Positions 32,455 through 42,300 of a DNA stretch of 64,000 nt are shown here, one piece after another (positions within the stretch are counted from its first letter, which is position 1; every line of letters begins with the position of its first letter). The DNA comes from Streptomyces sp. NBC_00459. Lineage in GTDB: Bacteria; Actinomycetota; Actinomycetes; Streptomycetales; Streptomycetaceae. A model generated the notes under the pieces. The model was not told the origin of the DNA. It searched no databases and saw nothing but the letters and a program-made list of their open reading frames with translations. The DNA lies in assembly GCF_036013955.1 (NCBI RefSeq), contig NZ_CP107903.1, forward strand, positions 5,208,001 through 5,272,000, read 5' to 3'. The position numbers and the translations under genes are program-made.

Positions 32455-32539
32455 GGCATTGACCCTAACGAGGGAGGGACGCGGCCCGCGACGATGCGGG
32501 AGGTCATGTGGTGTTCTACGAGCGCTCCGAGCGTGCTCT

Positions 32540-33334
32540 CTACGAGTGCTGTACGCGGCGGAACAACAGGTCGTTCACGACGTGACCCTTCTCCAGTCCC
32601 TGGCCCTCGAAACGGGTCAGCGGGCGGAACTCCGGACGGGGCGCGTAACCGCCCCCGGGCTGGGTGTTCTCGAACTCCGGGTGCGTGCTCAGCACATCGA
32701 GCATCTGCTCTGCGTACGGCTCCCAGTCGGTCGCGCAGTGGACGTGTCCGCCGGGGCGCAGCCGGTCGGCGACCAGATCGAGGAACTCGGCCTGAATCAG
32801 CCGTCTCTTGTGGTGCCGCTTCTTGGGCCAGGGGTCGGGGAAGTAGACGCGCAGGCCGTCGAGGGAGTCGGGGGTGAGCATCTCGCGGAGCAGGATGATG
32901 GCGTCACCGTTGGCGACGCGGATGTTGGTCAGTCCCCGCTGGTCGGCGAGGTTGAGCAGATTGCCCTGGCCCGGGGTGTGCACGTCGACGGCGAGGATGT
33001 TGGTACGGGGATCGTCGGCAGCCATCCTCGCGGTGGCCTCGCCCATCCCGAAGCCGATCTCGAGTACGACGGGCCGGTCGTCCCCGAACAGCTCGCCGAG
33101 GCGGAGTGCCCGGCCGTCGATGTCGAGGCCCCACTTGGGCCACAGCCGCCGCAGGGCGTCACCCTGTCCGGCGGTGACCCGGCTGCGCCGGGGCTGGAAG
33201 CTCCTGATCCGCCGCTCGAAGTGCGACCCGGCGGGATCGGCCTGCGGCCCACCGGGAAACCTGGGGGCACCCTTGGGCCGGACGGGCGAGGGTGTCGGGT
33301 CGGGGGAGGAGGCGGAGCCAATGGAGTCAGACAC
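32540..33334 (-). CDS. trmB: tRNA (guanine-N7-)-methyltransferase
   Basis: 264 aa. The first 45 residues are a disordered Pro-rich extension. Then come Val-Leu-Glu-Ile-Gly-Phe-Gly-Met-Gly (SAM motif, about 89-97), Ala-Asn-Gly-Asp-Ala, and the family mark Phe-Pro-Asp-Pro-Trp-Pro-Lys-Lys-Arg-His-His-Lys-Arg-Arg (about 167-180). It forms m7G46 in the tRNA variable loop. Single gene between PrsW and LhgO. Confidence 0.94.
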   Translation of the reverse strand: MSDSIGSASSPDPTPSPVRPKGAPRFPGGPQADPAGSHFERRIRSFQPRRSRVTAGQGDALRRLWPKWGLDIDGRALRLGELFGDDRPVVLEIGFGMGEATARMAADDPRTNILAVDVHTPGQGNLLNLADQRGLTNIRVANGDAIILLREMLTPDSLDGLRVYFPDPWPKKRHHKRRLIQAEFLDLVADRLRPGGHVHCATDWEPYAEQMLDVLSTHPEFENTQPGGGYAPRPEFRPLTRFEGQGLEKGHVVNDLLFRRVQHS

Positions 33335-33404
33335 AGTGGGACCGATTTTACCGCCGCGGACCTTCGGTGCCGGCCGGCACCTTCAGCCCGGGACGACCCG
33401 CGCA

Positions 33405-34628
33405 TCACCCACCCAGCACAGCCAACGCCCGCCGGGCCACTTCCCGCCCGATCGGCAGCGAGGCGGTCGCCGCCGGCGACGGCGCGTTCAGGACATGCAC
33501 CGCCCTCGCCCCTTCGCGGATCAGGAAGTCGTCCACCAGCGTCCCGTCCCGCAGCACCGCCTGCGCCCTGACCCCCGCCGCCGCGGGCACCAGATCCCCG
33601 TCCTGCACCACGGGCAGCAGCCTCCGCACCGCCCGCGCGAACGCCTTCTTGGACACCGAGCGCCGCAGCTCCCCGCCTCCGTACCGCCAGTGCCGCGCGG
33701 CTATCCGCCACGACCCGGGCCACGCCACCGTCGCCCCCAGCTCCCGCACCCGCACGGTCCCCCACCCGTACCCCTCGCGGGCCAGCGCCGGCACGGCGTT
33801 GGGCCCGATGTGGACGCCCCCGTCGATCCCCCGGGTGAGATGCACCCCGAGGAACGGGAACGCCGGATCCGGCACCGGATACACCAGCCCCCGCACCAGC
33901 TCGGGCCGCGCCAGCGTGAAGTACTCGCCCCGGAACGGCACGATCCGCATCCCGGGGTCGTCGCCGGTCAGCCGGGCCACCTCGTCGCAGTACAGCCCGG
34001 CGCAGTTGACCAGCACGCGCCCCCGCACGATCTCGCCGCCGCCCGGCCCCGCCGTCCGCACGGCCACCCCGAGGTCCGGCCGCCGGTCGATCCGGACGAC
34101 CTCGGCCCCGTACCGGATCTCCGCCCCGGAGGACTCGGCCAGCTGCCGGGCGACCGCCACGTAGTCGCAGATGCCGGTCGTCCCCACGTGTATGCCGGCG
34201 AGTCCCTGGACCTCGGGCTCGTACTCCCCGATCTGGGAGGGGCCCAGCTCACGCACCGGAATGCCGTTCTCCCGGCCACGCTGGACGAGGGCGTGCAGGC
34301 GGGGCAGCTCGTCCCGGTCCGTCGCGACGATCAGTTTGCCGGTGACGGCGTGCGCGATGCCGTACTCCGCGCAGAACTTGACCATCTCGGCGGCGCCCCG
34401 GACCGCGTACTCGGCCTTGAGCGAGCCCGGCCGGTAGTAGATGCCGCTGTGGATCACCCCGCTGTTGCGTCCCGTCTGGTGCTGAGCCGGTCCCGACTCC
34501 TTCTCCAGCACCGTCACCCGCGTACCCGGAGCGGCGCGCGTGATCGCATAGGCCGTCGACAGACCGACGATCCCCCCACCGATCACCAGCACGTCACAGT
34601 CGTAAGCGATCCCACGCGTCAGCTCCAC
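33405..34628 (-). CDS. lhgO: L-2-hydroxyglutarate oxidase
   Basis: 407 aa from the GTG at 34628, chosen for the exact AGGAGGTG at 34643-34636; a longer frame to 34667 exists. The FAD dinucleotide fold is Val-Ile-Gly-Gly-Gly-Ile-Val-Gly-Leu-Ser (about 13-22), then Glu-Lys-Glu and the LhgO-type Gln-Thr-Gly-Arg-Asn-Ser-Gly-Val-Ile-His-Ser-Gly-Ile-Tyr-Tyr run. Membrane-associated oxidation of L-2-hydroxyglutarate to 2-oxoglutarate, feeding electrons to quinone. Confidence 0.9.
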   Translation of the reverse strand: MELTRGIAYDCDVLVIGGGIVGLSTAYAITRAAPGTRVTVLEKESGPAQHQTGRNSGVIHSGIYYRPGSLKAEYAVRGAAEMVKFCAEYGIAHAVTGKLIVATDRDELPRLHALVQRGRENGIPVRELGPSQIGEYEPEVQGLAGIHVGTTGICDYVAVARQLAESSGAEIRYGAEVVRIDRRPDLGVAVRTAGPGGGEIVRGRVLVNCAGLYCDEVARLTGDDPGMRIVPFRGEYFTLARPELVRGLVYPVPDPAFPFLGVHLTRGIDGGVHIGPNAVPALAREGYGWGTVRVRELGATVAWPGSWRIAARHWRYGGGELRRSVSKKAFARAVRRLLPVVQDGDLVPAAAGVRAQAVLRDGTLVDDFLIREGARAVHVLNAPSPAATASLPIGREVARRALAVLGG

Positions 34629-34720
34629 CGCGCTCCACCTCCTGCTTTCGATAGTGCACTGCGCCACTGACAGTCACTTCAAACGCAGGAAGCGGGCACG
34701 CTTCGGACGCGTTGGGTTCG

Positions 34721-36145
34721 CTACGCCGGAGCCATCAACAGCGGCCGGGCCCGTTCCCGCAACTCCACCACCCGGGGCTCGTCGCCGTACGGCTCCAGCC
34801 GGTGCAGAAGATCCTTCACGTACTCGGTGGTGCGCGCCGAGGAGATGCGCCCCGCGACCTCCACCGCCCGTACGCCCTGCTCGCATGCCGCGTCGAGATT
34901 GCCCGACTCGAGCTCGGCGACCGCCGAGACGACCAGCCGCAGTCCGTGCGAGCGCACGAACTCCTCCGTCGGCTTCGACAGTGCCTGTTCCGTGAAACGG
35001 CGGACCTGGCGCGGTGCCTTCAGATCGCGGTAGCACTCGGCGGCGTCGGCGGCGAACCGGTCGTAGCCGTAGAAGCCGAGCCAGGACGGGTCGTTGTCGC
35101 CGTCGCGGGCCCGCTCCAGCCAGCCCTCCGAGGAGCGCAGCGCCGCGCCGGCCGCGTGGGCGTCGTTCGCGCGTGCGTGGGCCCGTGCCTCGACCAGCCG
35201 GAAGAAACTCATCGTGCGGGCCGTCGCGAGGCCCCGGTTGCGCTCCAGGGCGGCCTGGGCGAGGTCGACGCCCTCGTCGCCGAAGCCCCGGTAGGTCGCC
35301 TGCAACGACATCGAGGCCAGTACGTACCCTCCCAGCGGCACGTCCGCCGCTGCCCGTGCGAGCCGCAACGCCTGGATGTAGTACCGCTGCGCGGCCTCCT
35401 GCTGGCCGGTGTCGAACGCCATCCACCCGGCGAGGCGCGTGAGTTCGGCGGACGCCCCGAAGAGCGCGCGTCCCACCTCGTCCGAGTAGGACCCCAGCAG
35501 CAGGGGAGCCGCCTCCACCCTTAAGCACTCGGGCACCATCGACGAACGCCAGTCGCCGCCCCCGTACTTCGAGTCCCAGCGCCTGGCGTCCTCCGCGGCC
35601 TCCCGCAGTTTCAGCACATCGCTGTGGCCGACTTTCAGCGGTGCCCCGGAGCCCTCGGAGGGGTTCGCGTCGCGTGCCACCGAGCTGTCGGCCGGGGTTA
35701 TCAGCCACCGTGAGGCAGGCGTTGCGTATGCGCTCACTGCGAACGATCCGGCGAGCGACTGCCAGATGCCGCCGGAGCCGGCGCGGCGGCCGGCGAGGTC
35801 GAGGCGGTAGAGGTCGGTGGCCGAGCGGACGGCCTGTCCGACGTCCCTGGGGAAGGCGAGGCCCACTTCGGGCGCGGGGTCCGCGTCCGCCAGGCCGATC
35901 TCGTGGAGCGGCACCGGGCGGCCGAGCTTCTGGCCGATGGCGGCCGCGATGAGGTGCGGCGCGGCACCCTGCGGCACCATGCCCTTCGACACCCAGCGCG
36001 CCACCGACGTCTTGTCGTAGCGAAGAGTCAACCCGCGTTGAGCGCCAAGGTCGTTGACGCGACGCGCGAGTCCTGCGTTGCTGATTCCCGCGAGGGCGAG
36101 AACGGCGCCGAGTTTTTCGTTCGGCCCGCGTTGCTCCCTGGACAT
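34721..36145 (-). CDS. ORF1590-like sporulation-associated HTH/TPR regulator
   Basis: 474 aa from the ATG at 36145 (GAGGGGTGG upstream). Further in-frame ATGs at 36196 and 36223 would give 491 and 500 aa. An HTH (Ala-Gly-Leu-Ala-Arg-Arg-Val-Asn, Asp-Lys-Thr-Ser-Val-Ala-Arg-Trp) occupies about 15-60 and TPR-like helices fill the rest. S. griseus ORF1590, a sporulation gene, is known to yield a long and a short protein from two starts, and this looks like its orthologue. The short form here is close to the 49.5-kDa product I recall. Confidence 0.75.
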   Translation of the reverse strand: MSREQRGPNEKLGAVLALAGISNAGLARRVNDLGAQRGLTLRYDKTSVARWVSKGMVPQGAAPHLIAAAIGQKLGRPVPLHEIGLADADPAPEVGLAFPRDVGQAVRSATDLYRLDLAGRRAGSGGIWQSLAGSFAVSAYATPASRWLITPADSSVARDANPSEGSGAPLKVGHSDVLKLREAAEDARRWDSKYGGGDWRSSMVPECLRVEAAPLLLGSYSDEVGRALFGASAELTRLAGWMAFDTGQQEAAQRYYIQALRLARAAADVPLGGYVLASMSLQATYRGFGDEGVDLAQAALERNRGLATARTMSFFRLVEARAHARANDAHAAGAALRSSEGWLERARDGDNDPSWLGFYGYDRFAADAAECYRDLKAPRQVRRFTEQALSKPTEEFVRSHGLRLVVSAVAELESGNLDAACEQGVRAVEVAGRISSARTTEYVKDLLHRLEPYGDEPRVVELRERARPLLMAPA

Positions 36146-36967
36146 GCGCCACCCCTCGACACAGACGGCTGCCGCGCTGGCATAACCATGCGGCATTCGT
36201 AAACCCAGCGTAGTTCGCCGCATCCCAAGCGTTAAGGGGCATTGTTCCGGTTGGCGGGATTGTGGTCCGTACGGAAGTTCTGGGGATGTACGCACCGTTG
36301 CGGCGTGCCCCCGCTGTGTGGCCGTGCGCCTGTCCGTGCGCTCTTCTCCGGCCATGGCGGGAGCGCTTCCATGGATTCTGCGTGGGTCGGCCCGCTGTAC
36401 TGGATCCAGTGGGCTGGGGGACACCGCCGCCTACATCCCCGCGGGCGGCGGACCGGTCCGGGAGGCGAACTCCGCCTCCCGGACTGTGCGTGGGCACTGC
36501 GCTCCGCAGAGCCTGTACGGAGCGTGCGCGAGCCTGCCTCCGCTTCGCCAACTTGGCCGAAAACAGACCCCGCTGTGCCGGGCCGATTACCCCTCCCACC
36601 ATGGAAGTTGAGGGCGCGTGGGGCGTCTTGGGGGAGCGTAACGGGGGCGCATTCAGGTCGCAGTCGCGCGTGGGCGGGTCGCGAACTCCCTGATCGACGG
36701 GTCCTCGACGAGTTGTGAACTTTCCGCAGGGGTCCGGCGATCCCCTGATCCGAACGCCGAAGTGGCGTGCTCCGAACCCCGAAGTCCCGTGATCCGCGCG
36801 TGTGTTCGGGATCGGGCGGGCATGTTCCAGGGGGTGCACAGGAGTTCGCAGGGGCGCACTTCGGGGAGCACGAGCGGCTCCGCCGTCCCTCCCAGGCGCG
36901 TCCTTCATGGCAGCATGGTGCCGAGTTCGTACGGTGCACTGGTTGTCCACAGCCTGTGGAGGCGTCG
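36146..36967. other. Long divergent intergenic region with 22-bp tandem repeat
   Basis: 822 bases between ORF1590-like and asparagine-synthetase-like genes. It should hold both promoters and, on the minus strand, the longer ORF1590-like starts. A 22-base unit is repeated at 36749-36770 and 36771-36792 (TCCGAACNCCGAAGT core), with a further partial copy. No other gene seen. Confidence 0.5.
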
Positions 36968-39142
36968 ATGCGGTGGTTGGTGGGATGGAGCAGCACCGCA
37001 GCTGTGGCCGCCAAGTACGCGACAGGACCCGGCGGTTACGCGGCAGGCGGTGCCGGGAACGGAACCGGGCCGGGGTCCGGCGCCGGATATGCGGCTGGGG
37101 CGACCGGCCACGACGGCGAGACGGTGCACCCGGTCGGCTCCCAACTCCTCTGGGGAGACCCCGATCCGCTCTGGGCGGTCGGCGACTGGCGCCCCGACGA
37201 GGTGCGCGTCGTACGGGCCGACGAGCAGACCCGCATCGCGGTCCTGGGCACCTGCGGAGCCACCGACGAGCAGCTGCGGGTCGCGCTGTTCGCCGCCCGC
37301 GGAGGGGCACTCCGCCATCTGACGGCCTGGCCGGGCAGCTACACGGCGATCGTCCAGGTGGGTCGCCGGCTCATGGTCAGCGGCGATCTGGCGGGCGCAC
37401 GCCCGGTGTTCTACACCCCCTGGGCGGGCGGCACCGCCTACGCGACGGCGGCCCTCCCGCTCGCCGACCTCATCGAGGCCAACCTCGACTTCGGCCACCT
37501 CGCCGCCCTCCTCGCGGCCCCCGACGTACCGGCCGCACTGCACGACTCGACCCCCTACGACGGCGTACGGCGCATCCCGCCCGGGCATGCGCTGATCCTG
37601 CGCGCCGGGGCACGGGAGATCGCCGGGTACGAGCCGGTCGCCTCCCTCGCGGTCGCGGCGGCCTCCGTGGACCCCGACAGAGCGGTGGACGGCGTACGGG
37701 ACGCGCTGGTGGAGGCGGTGCGGGCCCGGCTGTCCGCCCCCCGTCATGTGCCCGGCGCCGACGTGGACCCCGGGCCCGTGCCCGGCATGGGCCCGGCGGA
37801 ACGGCGTGCCGCGCGCGGAATGCCCGTACCGGGGATAGGGGCGGATCTGTCCGGCGGCCCGGCCTCGGGGACGCTCGCGCTCCTGGCGGCGGGCCTGCCG
37901 GGAATGCCGGGGACGGTCCTCGGCCACGGCACGGGCGCGGGGGAGCGGCTCGTGGCGGTGACGTTCAACGACATGGTGGTGGGCGGGCGCGAGGCGGAAC
38001 TGGAGCGGGCGGGGAACCTGGCGGCGAACCCGCGTCTGCACCACGTGGTGGTGGCGGGCGGCGAGGACGTCCTCCCGTACGCGGACCTGGAGGGCCCGCT
38101 GACCGACGAGCCGGGCCCGTCCCTGGTCACGGCGGCCAGACACCGCGCCCGGCTGGCCTCGGGCAGCGCCGACCACTTCACCGGCTACGGCGCCCGGCAG
38201 GTGCTGGACGCCCACCCCGCCCGTCTCGCCGACCTCCTGATGGACCGCAAACGGCGCCACCTCGTGCGCCCGGTGGCGGCGCTCGCGAGGGCCGACGGCT
38301 CGGTGATGGTCCCCGCGCGCGTGTACGGCGCCGCCCGCAAGCTCGCCCGTACGCCCTACAAGGCAGGCATCGAGAACCTCGCCGACCGTCTGATGCAGCG
38401 CCGTTTCGACGAGCCCGGCGGTGCGGTGGGGGCCTCACTGGCCGCGCTCACCTGGGCCAGACCCGGCCCGGCCGCGCGCTGGCTGACCGGTGAGGCGCTG
38501 GCTGAAGTATCGGTTCGCCTCAACTGGGCGACGGACCGCGCGGGCGCCGGCGTAGGCCCCGGCCAACGCCCCGGGGACTTCCGCGCGCGGGCGGCACTGG
38601 CCCGCCAGGCGGCGGACGTACGCGTCCTGGAGCAGGCCGCGGAGATCCGCTTCCAGCGCCTGCACACGCCCTTCCTGGACAACCAGGTGGTACGAGCCTG
38701 CCGAGCCCTCCCGGAAGCACTGCGCGTCCAGCCGGGCGCCCGGGCATCCATCCTCCGCACGGTCCTGGAAGGCGCCGGTGTCGCGGAGCTGCCTCCCGGC
38801 TGGGGCGCACCGTCCCACGCGTCGGCGACCGCGGCGTCGAGGACGGGCCTGCGCGTGTCCGTGGACTCCCTGATGACCCTGTTCGACACTCCGCTGCTCG
38901 CGGAGGCGGGTCTGGTGGAGGCAAGAGTCGTCCGCAAGGCCCTGCGAGGCGCCGCAGAGGGCGAACCCCTCCCCCTGGACGGCCTGGCGGACCTGGTCTC
39001 CCTGGAGGTGTGGCTACGCCGCCTCCTCTCCCGCCGAGGCACCTGCTGGACCGGAACCCCGGCCCGCCAACGAGCCGTCCCGTCGGGAATCACCCCCCAG
39101 AGGGGCGCGTTGGGGGCGGGGGCGGGGGCACACCGGGGGTGA
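36968..39142 (+). CDS. Asparagine-synthetase-like protein with altered active sites
   Basis: 724 aa from the ATG at 36968. The N-terminal 200 residues resemble a class II glutaminase domain (Trp-Pro-Gly-Ser-Tyr-Thr-Ala, Gly-Asp-Leu-Ala-Gly-Ala-Arg-Pro-Val-Phe-Tyr) but start Met-Arg-Trp-Leu, so the catalytic N-terminal Cys is missing. The ATP pyrophosphatase loop reads Ser-Gly-Gly-Pro-Ala-Ser (about 294-299) instead of Ser-Gly-Gly-X-Asp-Ser. This recalls lasso-peptide cyclases and other amide-forming relatives, though no precursor peptide is seen. It lies divergent from the ORF1590-like gene, so a developmental role is possible. Confidence 0.75.
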   Translation: MRWLVGWSSTAAVAAKYATGPGGYAAGGAGNGTGPGSGAGYAAGATGHDGETVHPVGSQLLWGDPDPLWAVGDWRPDEVRVVRADEQTRIAVLGTCGATDEQLRVALFAARGGALRHLTAWPGSYTAIVQVGRRLMVSGDLAGARPVFYTPWAGGTAYATAALPLADLIEANLDFGHLAALLAAPDVPAALHDSTPYDGVRRIPPGHALILRAGAREIAGYEPVASLAVAAASVDPDRAVDGVRDALVEAVRARLSAPRHVPGADVDPGPVPGMGPAERRAARGMPVPGIGADLSGGPASGTLALLAAGLPGMPGTVLGHGTGAGERLVAVTFNDMVVGGREAELERAGNLAANPRLHHVVVAGGEDVLPYADLEGPLTDEPGPSLVTAARHRARLASGSADHFTGYGARQVLDAHPARLADLLMDRKRRHLVRPVAALARADGSVMVPARVYGAARKLARTPYKAGIENLADRLMQRRFDEPGGAVGASLAALTWARPGPAARWLTGEALAEVSVRLNWATDRAGAGVGPGQRPGDFRARAALARQAADVRVLEQAAEIRFQRLHTPFLDNQVVRACRALPEALRVQPGARASILRTVLEGAGVAELPPGWGAPSHASATAASRTGLRVSVDSLMTLFDTPLLAEAGLVEARVVRKALRGAAEGEPLPLDGLADLVSLEVWLRRLLSRRGTCWTGTPARQRAVPSGITPQRGALGAGAGAHRG

Positions 39143-39200
39143 GGCGTCGGCTTCACGGGGCCTTCTTTTCCCACCACTCCGCCCGTCCACGGCCGGGCAT

Positions 39201-39296
39201 TTCAGCCCGTCCGGCGTTTGAGGACGAGGCCGTTCAGGCCGACAGCGGGGGTCCGGGGGCGCAGCCCCCAGTGGGGGTCCCCCCTCTGGGGGAGGG
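39201..39296. repeat. Dispersed Streptomyces intergenic repeat with hairpins
   Basis: The block TTCAGCCCGTCCGGCGTTTG with the following GAGGACGAGGC, and then CGGGGGTCCGGGGGCGCAGC..., is a sequence I recall in many copies between Streptomyces genes. It can form a strong hairpin near 39254-39271 and probably ends transcription of the preceding gene. Confidence 0.6.
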
Positions 39297-39329
39297 ACGG
39301 GTAGGGGCGGCGGGGGCGAGAATAGCCCG

Positions 39330-42300
39330 GTGCGGTACAGAATCCTGGGCGTCACCCAGGCCGAGGACGACCACGGCACCCCCATACCCATCGGCGGCCC
39401 CCGCCTCCGCGCCCTCCTCACCGCCCTCGCCCTACGCCCCAACCGCACCACCACCCCCGAAACCCTGATCGCCGAGGTCTGGACGGACACCCCGCCCAAG
39501 GACGCCCACGCGGCCCTCCAGGCCCTCATCGGCCGCCTGCGCCGCACCCTGGGCAAGGACACCATCACCTCGGACCCCGGCGGCTACCGCCTGACGGCAC
39601 CCCAGGACCACATCGACCTCCACCTCTTCGAACGCCTCGTACGACGGGGCAAGGCGGCCCTGGACCACGGCGACCCCACGACCGCCGCCCGCACCCTCGC
39701 CGAAGCCCTCGCCCTGTGGCGCGGTCCCGCCCTGGCCGACCTCCCCGACCGCACCGCCGCGACCCGCCCGGAATCCCTGCGCCGCGAGGCGACACGCGCG
39801 CGCGTGGAGGCGGACCTGCGACTCGGCCGCGCCCACGACGCCGTACCGGAGCTGCAGGAGCTGACGGAGGCCCACCCGTACGACGAGCCGCTGCACGCCC
39901 TCCTCATCCGCGCCCTGCGCGACACGGGCCGCAGCGCGGACGCCCTGGCCGCGTACGAGACGGCCCGCCGAACCCTGGCGGAGGGCCTGGGCACGGACCC
40001 GGGCCCGGAACTGCGCACCTTGCACAAGGAGTTGCTGGCACAGCCACGACAACCGCTGCACCCACCACAGCCCCACAGCAACAGCCACGACAACGGCAAC
40101 CTCCGCCCCCGACTGACCTCCTTCGTCGGCCGGGAACCCGAGATCGAAGCCATCCGTTCGGATGTGCACAGGACCCGTCTCGTCACCCTCATCGGACCGG
40201 GCGGTTCCGGAAAGACCCGTCTCGCCGAGGAGGCCGCCGCCGGCCTCCCCCAGGCATGGCTCGTCGAGCTCGCCCCGCTCGACCGGCCGGAGGCGGTGCC
40301 CGACGCGGTGGTCAGCGCGCTCGGTCTGCGCGAGACCGTGCTCAGGACCACCGAGCTCACCGCGTCGCAGGACGACCCGCTCGCCCTGCTCATCGAGTAC
40401 TGCGCCCCGCGCAGCCAACTCCTGCTCCTCGACAACTGCGAACACGTCATCGACGCGGCGGCCGAACTCGCCGAAACCCTGCTCACGCACTGCCCCGGGC
40501 TCACCATCCTCGCCACCAGTCGTGAACCCCTGGGCGTCCCCGGCGAGGCGGTCCGCCCGGTCGAGCCCCTCCTCCCCGACTGGGCCCGCCGCCTCTTCGA
40601 GGAGCGCGCGGCAGCCGTACGCCCCGATGCGGCCACCGCCCTCCGCGACACCGAGGCGGTGGAGGAGATCTGTCGCCGGCTCGACGGACTGCCTCTCGCC
40701 ATCGAACTGGCCGCGGCCCGCCTCCGGTTGCTCACCCCTCGTCAGATCGCCGACCGCCTCGACGACCGTTTCCGTCTCCTCACCTCCGGAAACCGCACGG
40801 CGCTGCCCCGCCAGCAGACCCTGCGCGCAGTCGTCGACTGGTCCTGGGACCTGCTCGACGAGCGGGAGCGGACGGTGCTGCGCGAGGTCTCCGTGTTCGC
40901 GGGCGGCTGGGACCTCACCGCCGCGGAGGCGGTGTGCACCGGCCCGGTGGCCGATCTCCTAGGGGCGCTCGTCGACAAGTCCCTGATCGTCGCGACCCCG
41001 CACGAACGCGGCGCGGACGACGTGATCGGCACCGGTGCGGCCGGTCCACCCGGTATGCGGTACCGCATGCTGGAGACCATCCACGAGTACGCCACCGAGC
41101 GCGCCGCGGAGGTCCCGGAGCAGCGTGCCGCCGTCGAGCTACGGCACCGCGCCTGGGTGCGGGCGCTGGTGGTGAAGGCCGAACCGTTGCTCCGCTCCGC
41201 CGAGCAACTCCCGTGGATCGCCCGCCTGGAGACGGAGCTGGACAACATCCGGGCGGCCCTCGACCGCACCATCAAGGAGGGCGACGAGGAGGAGGCCACC
41301 GCCCTGGTCCTCGCGATGGGCTGGTTCTGGTGGCTGCGCAACTACCGCCGGGAGAGCGCGGAATGGCTGGCGCGGGTCCTGGACCTGAGCACAGGGCCGA
41401 TTCGACCGACCGGGACAGAAACAGAAACAGGGACAGAAACAGGGACAGAAACAGGGACAGGGACAGGGCCGGACGGATGGGCGAGGTTGCACGCGCGGCG
41501 CATGAACCTCCGCATGCTCCACATCTTCCTGACCGTCGACGCCGACCCGGCCACCGTTCCCCATGACGAGCTCTGGCACCGTCAACTCGCCGAGGTCCGC
41601 GCTCATTTCGAGCGCGGCGGCCCGGAAGCGGCCCGGCTGCCGGGCATCGCCTGGCCGTTCACCTTTCTCTCCGACCGGCTGGGCGTCGACGGCTCTGACG
41701 TACTCGATGACCCCCGTGACCTCGGCGACCCCGGTGACACGGCGAACCACCCCGCGATGAACGCGGCAGCCGCCCTGGACTCCGTGATCGCCAACTGCCG
41801 TGTCCACGGCGGCGACTGGGAGGTCGCCGTGACCCTGATGTTCCGTACGCATCTGGTCGTCGACTCGGCGGGCGGTCTGCGTGGCCCGCGAGTCGACGAC
41901 GACCTCGCGGAACTGCGTGTGCTCAGCCGACGCGTCGGCGACCGCTGGGTGCGGGCCCAGGTGTGCAGCGCGGCCGGGGAGGCCGCCATGTCGCGCGGCG
42001 GCTTCGAGGAGGCCGGGCGGGAGTACGCGGAGGCGCTGCGGCTCGCCCATGAGGTGGGTGCCCATGCCGAAGCACCGTTTCTCATCGCGAGGCTCGCCGA
42101 GATCGCCTACCGGGAGGGCGACCGCGCCGGCGCGCTGACCGCCCTGGACGAGGCGGGCGCGGCGGCCGATCGTCACGGGGTGGCCGACTCCCGGGCGTTC
42201 GTCCTGCTGCTGCGGGCGCAGATCGCGCTGGACGAGGAGGAGGTCGCCCTCGCGCGTGCGCTGTGCGACCAGTCCCGCGCGGAGATCACGCACGGCACAC

